NCBI GenBank assembly: GCA_003647675.1
Contig: QMNH01000076.1
Coordinates: 1-5,461 of the forward strand
From: Candidatus Falkowiibacteriota bacterium
Lineage (GTDB): Bacteria; Patescibacteriota; Patescibacteriia; Patescibacteriales; UBA12075
DNA length: 5,461 nucleotides
Direction: 5' to 3'
A program made the position numbers and the translations under genes. Positions 1 to 5,461 of this stretch are shown piece after piece. The number at the start of each line of letters is the position of its first letter. Position 1 is the first letter of the stretch. The notes beneath the pieces were generated by a model. The model was not told the origin of the DNA. It was given only the letters and a program-made list of their open reading frames with translations, and did no database searches.

Positions 1-1
1 T

Positions 2-1417
2 ACTTCTTATTTTACTTTTGCTTTAGTTTTGCAGAAAGTAATTAGTTTTACTTATTTTACTATATTGGCGCGCAATTTAATTCCGGCTGATTTAGGCAAA
101 TATTATTTCGCGATTTCGTTTACTACGATTTTCGCGATTTTTATTGATTTAGGCATGGCCAGCGTTTTAATGCGTGAAATTGCCAAAAGGAAAGAGCAGG
201 CCAGAGAATTATTGGGGACTATAATGTTTTTAAAATTACCGCTGGCCCTGCTATCCATCCTATTGGCAGTGGCCGTGGTTAATATACTGCATTACGGATC
301 CTTAACTAAGCATTTGGTTTATTTGTCTTTAATTTGCGTGACTTTGGACTCGTTTACGATTACTTTTTGGGCAGTTTCAAGAGGTTTTCATAATTTAACT
401 TTTGAAAGTATTGCCAGCATTTTGTTCCAGATTATAGTACTCAGCTTTGGGCTTACGGCCATAAAATTAAATTTAGGATTAACATGGATTATTACCGCCT
501 TAGTTATGGCCAGTACTTTTAATTTTTTATTTTCCGCTTCGCTAGCTAGGTTTAAGTGGAAAATCAAATTAACGCCTTTGTTGAAGCCAAAATTATTAAA
601 ATCTATTGTAATTATTACTTTGCCTTTTGCCATTTTCGGTATTTTTCAAAAATTATACATGTATCTTGATACCGTGTTTTTGTCTATTTTAGCCGGAGAT
701 AAATACGTTGGGCTTTATCAAATATCTTTTAAAATAATTTTTGCGTTGCAATTCCTGCCCATGGCTTTTATGGCGTCTTTGTATCCGGCGTTTGCCTCTT
801 ATTGGAAAGACAATCGGAAACAGCTGGTAGTAAGTTTTGAAAGGGCGGTTAATTATTTAGTTTTTGTTTCCTTGCCCATAAGCATCGGCGTAATAGCAAT
901 TGCCGATAAAGTGATTTTACTTTTCAAGCCCGAATACGCGGAAGCAATTTTGCCCTTGCGGATAATAATGGGCAGTTTATTGTTTATTTTTATTAATTTT
1001 CCGGTTGGAGCCTTACTTAATGCCTGCGACCGCCAAAGCCTAAACACCCGCAATATGGGAATAGCCCTGTTTGTTAGCGTGATTATGAATTTGATTCTAA
1101 TAATTAAGTATCAGGCGGTCGGGGCGGCGATAACCGTGGTTTCAACCAACGCGCTGATGTTGATCCTGGGTTTAAGCTGTGTGCCGTTAATTTTAAAATA
1201 TCGTCCAAAAAAAATAATCATTCCTTTCCTAAAAGCGCTTTTGGCCGCCCTGGTAATGGGCGGAGCAGTCCTGTTTTTAAAATTAAAATTAAATATATTT
1301 ATTGTCGTTTTTATCGGAGCGATTATTTACGGAGCGATTCTTCTTTTAACAAAAGCGATTAGAAGTGAAGACGTGGCAAGTATATTAAAATCGTTTTTAA
1401 AGCCTAGAAAAGTCTAG
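2..1417 (+). CDS. Wzx-type polysaccharide flippase (MOP superfamily), 5'-truncated by the window edge
   Basis: Integral membrane protein predicted to flip lipid-linked glycan units from the cytoplasmic to the outer face of the membrane. The frame is open from base 2, adding nine residues (TSYFTFALV) before the TTG at base 29. Homology-like sequence spans that TTG, so the true start lies upstream and the TTG is not the start. Numbering from base 29, the family's N-terminal pattern is visible (ILARNLIPADLGKYYFA at about residues 12-28, then a DLGM turn near 41-44). A mid-protein motif, VGLYQISFKIIF followed by FLPMAFMASLYPAFASY, is typical of this family, as is the later RAVNYLVFVSLPISIGV helix. 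Hydrophobic segments run the whole length, consistent with 12-14 helices. The visible 471 residues are close to the usual family length, so only some 10-20 residues are probably missing. It heads the visible operon, 35 bases before a GT4 gene. A MurJ-like role is less likely given the glycosyltransferase neighbours. The family call is firm; the substrate is unknown. Confidence 0.88.
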   Translation, partial: TSYFTFALVLQKVISFTYFTILARNLIPADLGKYYFAISFTTIFAIFIDLGMASVLMREIAKRKEQARELLGTIMFLKLPLALLSILLAVAVVNILHYGSLTKHLVYLSLICVTLDSFTITFWAVSRGFHNLTFESIASILFQIIVLSFGLTAIKLNLGLTWIITALVMASTFNFLFSASLARFKWKIKLTPLLKPKLLKSIVIITLPFAIFGIFQKLYMYLDTVFLSILAGDKYVGLYQISFKIIFALQFLPMAFMASLYPAFASYWKDNRKQLVVSFERAVNYLVFVSLPISIGVIAIADKVILLFKPEYAEAILPLRIIMGSLLFIFINFPVGALLNACDRQSLNTRNMGIALFVSVIMNLILIIKYQAVGAAITVVSTNALMLILGLSCVPLILKYRPKKIIIPFLKALLAALVMGGAVLFLKLKLNIFIVVFIGAIIYGAILLLTKAIRSEDVASILKSFLKPRKV

Positions 1418-1423
1418 AAATTT

Positions 1424-1451
1424 ATAAATTAAAAATTAAAAATTACAAATT
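1424..1451 (+). repeat. Short tandem heptamer repeat, four copies of A(T/A/C)AAATT
   Basis: The spacer between the flippase and the GT4 gene contains four back-to-back 7-base units: ATAAATT, AAAAATT, AAAAATT and ACAAATT. A further AGAAATT lies one base out of phase upstream at 1416-1422, overlapping the flippase stop codon. The array ends one base before the GT4 start codon, so it occupies the whole ribosome-binding region. It contains only one C and no G, so it carries no Shine-Dalgarno motif and should be unstructured in mRNA. It may be a simple low-complexity tract made by slippage, or an A-rich translation-enhancing leader. No function can be claimed. Confidence 0.6.
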
Positions 1452-1452
1452 A

Positions 1453-2547
1453 ATGAATACACTTCTTTTTACACTGGAATATCCACCTTTCAAAGGTGGA
1501 GTAGCGAATTATTATGGTAATTTAGTGAAAAACTGGCCTGAGCCGGCTAATATTCACGTCCTTAATAATGAAAACAATAAATTGATTCGCCGTCACATTC
1601 GCCCTAAATGGCTGTTGGCAATTTTTGTGCTTTGGCTCGATATTTACCGTAAAAAAATTAACCATATTTTGGTTGGGCAGGTCTTGCCCTTGGGTATTGT
1701 TGCTTATTTAGTTTCTAAATTTACTCCGGTTACATACAGTTTGTTTTTTCATGGCATGGATTTTAATTATGCTTTAAAAACTAAGCGGAAAAAATGGATT
1801 ACAGAAAAAATAATAAAAAAATCCAGTCATATAATCTGCGCCAGTTCTTATACAGCCAAGTTAGTTAAAAATTTTATTAATAGTGAAATGCCGGAAAAAA
1901 TTGTGGTTGTAAATCCCGGTATTGACCCGGTTGCTTTACAGGCTCTTTCCCTGGCTGAACCGAAAAATAAAATTGAAGAATTGCGGCTTAAGCATCACTT
2001 GGAAAATAAATTTATATTATTTACTGTCGGGAGACTAGTTAAGCGAAAGGGGCAAGACATGGTTATAAAAGCCGTTAATATATTAAATGAAAAAATGCCT
2101 GATTTATGCTATTATATAGCTGGAGACGGACCAGACAAAGATTACTTGAAAGATTTGGCAAAAAATAATTCTAACATTGTTTTTTTAGGTAAAATTACCG
2201 AAGAAGAAAAGTCAGCCTGGCTTCGGGTTTGCGGCATATTTATAATGCCCAGCCGGGAAATAGAAGGAGATTTCGAGGGGTTTGGTATAGTATTTTTGGA
2301 AGCGGCTTTAGCCGGAAAACCGGTACTGGCCGGACGAAGCGGGGGAATAGAGGACGCGGTCATTGATTATGAAACCGGTATATTGACAGATCCCGGGAGC
2401 GTTGATGATATTGCCGGGGGTATTGTGGAATTAAAAAATAGTCCGATGCTTAGAATGGAGCTGGGGGAAAACGCGATTAGACGAACTGTAAATGAATTTT
2501 CGTGGAATAAACAGATAATAAAAATATTTAGTATAATAACTAAATAA
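1453..2547 (+). CDS. Glycosyltransferase family 4 (GT-B fold, retaining)
   Basis: Predicted cytoplasmic or membrane-associated enzyme that transfers a sugar from a nucleotide-sugar donor to a growing lipid-linked glycan. The 364 residues match the normal size of the family. The N-terminal domain begins with the acceptor-side motif YPPFKGGVANYY (residues 10-21), followed by FFHGMDF (98-104) and the interdomain ASSYTAKLV (130-138) and VVNPGIDP (152-159). The C-terminal Glycos_transf_1 domain starts near residue 186, with GRLVKRKGQ (193-201; R194 and K199 are the expected phosphate-binding residues), AGDGP (223-227) and the hallmark EX7E pair E275/E283 in EGFGIVFLE, followed by the donor-binding GGIEDAV. 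The ATG at 1453 is supported because the first strand plus the glycine-rich loop follow at once, as in other members. There is no Shine-Dalgarno sequence. The sugar donor and linkage cannot be read from sequence. The family call is very secure. Confidence 0.95.
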   Translation: MNTLLFTLEYPPFKGGVANYYGNLVKNWPEPANIHVLNNENNKLIRRHIRPKWLLAIFVLWLDIYRKKINHILVGQVLPLGIVAYLVSKFTPVTYSLFFHGMDFNYALKTKRKKWITEKIIKKSSHIICASSYTAKLVKNFINSEMPEKIVVVNPGIDPVALQALSLAEPKNKIEELRLKHHLENKFILFTVGRLVKRKGQDMVIKAVNILNEKMPDLCYYIAGDGPDKDYLKDLAKNNSNIVFLGKITEEEKSAWLRVCGIFIMPSREIEGDFEGFGIVFLEAALAGKPVLAGRSGGIEDAVIDYETGILTDPGSVDDIAGGIVELKNSPMLRMELGENAIRRTVNEFSWNKQIIKIFSIITK

Positions 2548-2565
2548 ATTAATAATTTTAAAAAT

Positions 2566-3264
2566 ATGATTAGTATAATAATCCCTCTCTATAATCAAGC
2601 GGATAAAATAAGTGATTGCCTTTGGAGCATAAAAAATCAAACCTATTCTAACTATGAGATTTTGCTGGTTAATGACCGTTCAACCGATAGGCTGTCAAAA
2701 ATAGTGGATATTTTTAGAAAAGAATTCGGATATAAAATTAAATTTTATCACAATCAGGAGCATCACGGCGCCCCATATTCAAGAAATAAAGGTTTTAGAT
2801 ACTCAAAGGGTGAATTTGTTTTTTTCTGCGACGCCGATTCGGTTTTAAAAGAAAATGCTTTAGAAATAATGCTGGATAGCTTAAGAATTCACAATGAAGC
2901 GAGCTACGCCTACCCAAATCATAAATGGGGGCATAAAAATATCAATCTTTTTCCGTTTGACGCGGAAAAATTAAAAAAAATGCCCTATATACATACCATG
3001 GCGCTGATTAGGCGGGAACATTTTCCCAAAAGCGGCTGGGATGAAAATATAAAAAAATTTCAAGATTGGGATCTGTGGCTGTCCATGCTTAACGAAGGGC
3101 GAACCGGTGTTTGGATAAATCAAGCGCTTTTTACTATTAAGCCGGGCGGAACCATGAGTAGCTGGCTTCCGAGTTTTTGTTATAAAATATTCCCGTTTTT
3201 ACCGGCTGTAAAAAAATATAACCGGGCTTTTGAAACTATTAAGAAAAAATATAATCTTGAGTAA
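2566..3264 (+). CDS. Glycosyltransferase family 2 (GT-A fold, inverting)
   Basis: Predicted inverting sugar transferase acting on the cytoplasmic side on the same glycan as its GT4 neighbour. It opens directly with the family signature ISIIIPLYNQ (residues 2-11), with a nucleotide-binding N36-D37 in LLVNDRSTD. The region HGAPYSRNKGF (67-77) is the usual donor-binding stretch, and FFCDADSVL (86-94) carries the metal-binding DXD motif (D89, D91). FQDWDLWL (165-172) is the usual acidic site near the acceptor, with D167 or D169 the likely catalytic base. At 232 residues it is a compact single-domain member, with no clear C-terminal membrane helices, although the stretch around 200-213 is hydrophobic. 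The start at 2566 fits because the core strand begins at residue 2. The gap from the GT4 gene is 18 A/T-rich bases without a Shine-Dalgarno sequence. The stop codon overlaps the next gene's start (TAATG). Donor and acceptor are unknown. Confidence 0.94.
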   Translation: MISIIIPLYNQADKISDCLWSIKNQTYSNYEILLVNDRSTDRLSKIVDIFRKEFGYKIKFYHNQEHHGAPYSRNKGFRYSKGEFVFFCDADSVLKENALEIMLDSLRIHNEASYAYPNHKWGHKNINLFPFDAEKLKKMPYIHTMALIRREHFPKSGWDENIKKFQDWDLWLSMLNEGRTGVWINQALFTIKPGGTMSSWLPSFCYKIFPFLPAVKKYNRAFETIKKKYNLE

Positions 3265-3737
3265 TGGCTAAATATAATTATAAAAATTTATTATTTATTT
3301 TACCGATTATTTTTATTGTCGGTATTTTTTTAAGTGTAATTTTTCCGCGCGCTGCCAAGCCATCATTAAGTAAGATTCAGCCAACCTTAGTAATAAATAA
3401 TACCATGATTAAAGTAGAAATAGCGGATACGGCAGAGAAGCAGCGGCAAGGATTATCGGATAGGAATTTTTTAGATGAAATGAGCGGAATGCTTTTCGTC
3501 TTTCCCAGTTTAGGAGCCAGAACTTTTGTTATGCGCCGAATGAATTTTCCTTTGGACATAATTTGGATAAAGGATGGAATAATTTTGAAAATTGATAAAA
3601 ATTTACCACCGGAAGGAGAAAATTATATAAACCGATACGATTCAATTTATCCGGTTAACTATGTCCTGGAAGTAAACGGCGGATTTACCGATAAGTACAA
3701 CATAAAAACCGGTGATAAAATTAAATTTAGTTCATAG
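3264..3737 (+). CDS. Membrane-anchored DUF192 family protein
   Basis: Protein of unknown function with an N-terminal anchor and an extracytoplasmic DUF192 domain. Residues 1-7 are basic and polar, residues 8-27 form one strongly hydrophobic helix, and no lipobox cysteine or good signal peptidase I site follows, so it is probably tethered outside the membrane. The domain covers about residues 40-156 and shows the family landmarks in order: VEIADTAEKQRQGLSDR (51-67), SGMLFVF (74-80), FVMRRMNFPLDIIWI (88-102, where many members have a WMKNT-like stretch before PLD) and the near-terminal VLEVNGGF (134-141), followed by a KTGDKIKF strand. Length 157 is normal for an anchored member. Its ATG shares one base with the GT2 stop codon and its own stop lies five bases before the next gene, so translational coupling is likely. 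The family has no established biochemical role, and a part in glycan export is only a guess from position. Confidence 0.9.
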   Translation: MAKYNYKNLLFILPIIFIVGIFLSVIFPRAAKPSLSKIQPTLVINNTMIKVEIADTAEKQRQGLSDRNFLDEMSGMLFVFPSLGARTFVMRRMNFPLDIIWIKDGIILKIDKNLPPEGENYINRYDSIYPVNYVLEVNGGFTDKYNIKTGDKIKFSS

Positions 3738-3742
3738 CCGTT

Positions 3743-5257
3743 ATGCATTATAAATTATTTCGCTTATCTTTCTTATTTATTTTTTTGGCAGAGCTAATTT
3801 CGCTTTGCGCTTTTTTATTGCCCGAGTTAATGCCGCTTGTATTTTTTACTATAACGATTCTGATGCTTGCCATTAGTTTTTATAGCCTTGAATATGGCCT
3901 TTTAATTCTTTTCGCCGAATTATTCATCGGCTCAAAAGGTTATCTATTTTTTTTGGAAATAGGCGAAATTAATATTTCAATAAGAATCGCTTTTTGGTTA
4001 ATAATTATGGCCGTTTGGCTGGCCAGTTTATTAATTAAATTTTATAAAACAAAATTCAAGATCAATGTCGGTAATTTAAGAAATACGTTTTTCCCGTATT
4101 TTATTGTTTTATTTTTTCTTATTGCCTGGGGCCTTATTAGCGGATTTATTAATAATAATAGTTTTAATGATATATTTTTTGATTTTAACGGCTGGCTGTA
4201 TTTTACGTTAATTTTTCCTATTTATAGCGTTATTTTTAAAAATAAAGACAGCTTGAAAAAAATATTAACAGTTTTTACCGCCTCAATTATTTGGCTATCG
4301 CTAAAAACTTATTTTTTATTGTTTATTTTTTCCCATAATATGATCGATATGATCGAAGAGATTTACCGCTGGATTAGGGTAAGCGGAGTAGGGGAGATAA
4401 CAAATTTACAAGGGGGATTTTACCGGATATTTTTTCAATCGCATATTTATATCATGATAGGCTTTTTTATATTTTTGATTTTTTTTATTAATCAAAAAAC
4501 GAAATTTTTAAATAAAAAGCTTTTTATTATTAATTTAATTAAATTTTTAACATTTTTATCGTTATTTTTATCAATTGTTATATTAAGTTTTTCCAGAAGC
4601 AATTGGGTGGGTTTAATTTTTGGAATTTTTATTTTTATTTTATTTTTATTATACAAAAAAGAATGGAAAAAAATACTGAAAACAATATTGGTTTTAATTC
4701 CGGTGTTTGCCTTAAGTTTGTGTTTTATTATCGTGGCCGTAAAATTTCCTTATCCTAATCCAACGGGCGGCTTTAGCGCCGCTGAACTTTTGTCTAATCG
4801 GGCAAGCCAATTAACCGGCGAGGCCGCGCTTTCGTCCCGCTGGTCGCTACTACCTGAACTTTGGGCAGAAATTAAAAAAGCCCCGATTTTAGGAAGCGGT
4901 TTTGGCGCCACAATTACTTATATCTCAAGCGATCCGCGAATATTGGAAACAGACCCGAGCGGTAAATTCACCACCTTTGCTTTTGAGTGGGGCTGGCTTG
5001 ATATTTGGATAAAACTGGGTATTTTGGGAATTATTGTTTATATTGCTTTAATTTTTAAAATTTTTATAATTGGATTATCAAAAAAGCAAAAAAAAGGCGA
5101 ATTTATAATAGTGGGCTTGGCTATCAGTTTAGTAGTTTTAACAATAGTAAGTTTTTTTAGCCCGTACATGAATCATCCGCTTGGAATAGGTTTTTTAATG
5201 CTGGCGGCGGCGGTGATTGACAAAGACCGGGCACTTATGACAGGCAATTATAAATAA
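3743..5257 (+). CDS. O-antigen ligase/polymerase-like membrane protein (Wzy_C / WaaL superfamily)
   Basis: Polytopic membrane protein of 504 residues predicted to polymerise a flipped lipid-linked glycan or transfer it to an acceptor on the outer face. About 12-14 hydrophobic segments are visible, with a large polar extracytoplasmic loop at about residues 335-418, the usual layout for this superfamily. The Wzy_C core is recognisable: FYRIFFQSH (226-234), then LSFSRSNWVG (281-290), which is the family's conserved SRS.W.G helix, then LSSRWSLLPELW (363-374), APILGSGFG (380-388), and a final amphipathic stretch leading into WIKLGILG (422-429). Candidate functional arginines are R227 and R366. The histidine usually seen just before the last helices is absent here: the segment reads TFAFEWGWLD (411-420). 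Polymerase, lipid A-core-type ligase and protein O-oligosaccharyltransferase cannot be told apart by sequence. An LPS ligase role is unlikely if the host is a CPR bacterium without LPS. It is the last gene of the visible cluster. Confidence 0.85.
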   Translation: MHYKLFRLSFLFIFLAELISLCAFLLPELMPLVFFTITILMLAISFYSLEYGLLILFAELFIGSKGYLFFLEIGEINISIRIAFWLIIMAVWLASLLIKFYKTKFKINVGNLRNTFFPYFIVLFFLIAWGLISGFINNNSFNDIFFDFNGWLYFTLIFPIYSVIFKNKDSLKKILTVFTASIIWLSLKTYFLLFIFSHNMIDMIEEIYRWIRVSGVGEITNLQGGFYRIFFQSHIYIMIGFFIFLIFFINQKTKFLNKKLFIINLIKFLTFLSLFLSIVILSFSRSNWVGLIFGIFIFILFLLYKKEWKKILKTILVLIPVFALSLCFIIVAVKFPYPNPTGGFSAAELLSNRASQLTGEAALSSRWSLLPELWAEIKKAPILGSGFGATITYISSDPRILETDPSGKFTTFAFEWGWLDIWIKLGILGIIVYIALIFKIFIIGLSKKQKKGEFIIVGLAISLVVLTIVSFFSPYMNHPLGIGFLMLAAAVIDKDRALMTGNYK

Positions 5258-5259
5258 AG

Positions 5260-5289
5260 CGAACTGGTGTGATTGAAAATTGCCGGTCG
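5260..5289 (+). other. Weak hairpin just after the polymerase/ligase gene
   Basis: CGAACTGG at 5260-5267 can pair with CCGGTCG at 5283-5289, giving seven pairs including one G-T wobble, with one bulged A at 5263 and a 15-base loop. It begins three bases after the stop codon, where a terminator for the polysaccharide operon would be expected. However, the next T run (5303-5309) lies more than ten bases beyond the stem, so it is not a canonical intrinsic terminator. It could be an mRNA 3'-end stabilising structure or chance. Confidence 0.25.
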
Positions 5290-5295
5290 AAAAAC

Positions 5296-5324
5296 TTGAT
5301 AATTTTTTTAAATTAGTTTATTAT
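5296..5324 (+). promoter_or_regulatory. Putative housekeeping sigma promoter for greA
   Basis: TTGATA at 5296-5301 (five of six matches to the -35 consensus) and TATTAT at 5319-5324 (five of six matches to the -10 consensus) are separated by exactly 17 bases. Transcription would begin near base 5331, leaving a leader of about 25 bases before the greA ATG at 5357. The position, in the only sizeable gap of the window and just before a housekeeping gene unrelated to the glycan cluster, supports it. The region is so AT-rich that chance matches are common, so this is moderate evidence. Confidence 0.5.
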
Positions 5325-5356
5325 TAAATATTATTAGACAATTAGATTTAAAAAAT

Positions 5357-5461
5357 ATGAGCGAACAAATAATAACAAAAGAAGGTTACGAAAAATTAGA
5401 AAAAGAATTTAATCATTTAAAAAACGTGAAAAGACCCGAAATAGCTGAGCGGATTGAGAGA
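5357..5461 (+). CDS. greA: Transcription elongation factor GreA, N-terminal 35 codons (cut by the window end)
   Basis: GreA binds the secondary channel of RNA polymerase and stimulates cleavage of backtracked RNA so that stalled complexes can restart. Only residues 1-35 are visible: MSEQIITKEGYEKLEKEF, then a helix ending VKRPEIAERIER. The combination of (I)TKEGYEKLE.E...LK and the almost invariant RPEIAERI is diagnostic of the GreA coiled-coil N-terminal domain. The acidic tip residues that coordinate the catalytic magnesium come just after this point and are not in the window, so activity, and the choice between GreA and a close paralogue such as GreB, cannot be tested fully. The KRPEIAERI sequence favours GreA. 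The ATG at 5357 is preceded by an A-rich stretch without a Shine-Dalgarno sequence. A plausible promoter in the preceding gap suggests transcription independent of the polysaccharide cluster. Confidence 0.93.
   Translation, partial: MSEQIITKEGYEKLEKEFNHLKNVKRPEIAERIER

Noticed and set aside
29..31. TTG as the start codon of the flippase
   Set aside because: The frame stays open to base 2, and the residues before the TTG continue the hydrophobic first helix expected for the family, so the gene simply starts outside the window.
388..633. Minus-strand open frame of 81 codons inside the flippase gene
   Set aside because: It lies fully antisense to a well-supported gene and shows no recognisable domain. 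The minus-strand frames at 853-1053, 2142-2363, 2431-2640 and 3377-3559 were dismissed on the same grounds.
5260..5309. Intrinsic terminator after the polymerase/ligase gene
   Set aside because: The stem has a bulge, a wobble and a 15-base loop, and the T run begins more than ten bases after the stem, so it does not meet the usual pattern; it is kept only as a weak hairpin.
1..5461. Alternative genetic code with TGA read as glycine, as in some CPR lineages
   Set aside because: All frames are full length under the standard code with no in-frame TGA, and recognised motifs use ordinary glycine codons. The absence of TGA stops among only five visible stops is not informative.
1..5461. CRISPR array, tRNA or rRNA gene, transposase, or att site
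   Set aside because: No regularly spaced repeats of the right size, no cloverleaf or rRNA-like sequence, and no transposase or integrase motifs were seen; nearly all the sequence is taken up by the six genes.

Overview
This window is AT-rich and holds five co-directional plus-strand genes of a cell-surface polysaccharide locus, followed by the start of greA. The style suggests a member of the Candidate Phyla Radiation (Patescibacteria): A/T-rich codons with long A and T runs, very short A/T-only spacers, no Shine-Dalgarno sequences, and a small DUF192 protein. This taxonomic guess is inference; nothing here proves it. Stop codons are TAG, TAA, TAA, TAG and TAA, and no reading frame needs TGA recoding, so the standard code fits.

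Layout: (1) bases 2-1417, a Wzx-type polysaccharide flippase whose N-terminus lies outside the window; (2) 1453-2547, a GT4 (GT-B) glycosyltransferase; (3) 2566-3264, a GT2 (GT-A) glycosyltransferase; (4) 3264-3737, a membrane-anchored DUF192 protein that overlaps the GT2 gene by one base; (5) 3743-5257, a polytopic membrane protein of the O-antigen ligase/polymerase (Wzy_C) superfamily; (6) 5357 to the window end, the first 35 codons of transcription elongation factor GreA, probably with its own promoter in the 99-base gap before it. Gaps between genes 1 to 5 are 35, 18, -1 and 5 bases, so they very likely form one transcript, with its promoter upstream of the window.

Taken together, the two glycosyltransferases would add sugars to a lipid-linked glycan on the cytoplasmic side. 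The flippase would move it across the membrane, and the Wzy/WaaL-like protein would polymerise it or transfer it to an acceptor outside. The role of the DUF192 protein is unknown, and its place inside the cluster is the least ordinary feature. I found no RNA gene, CRISPR array, mobile element or clearly new system. Most of the window is an ordinary surface-glycan operon.
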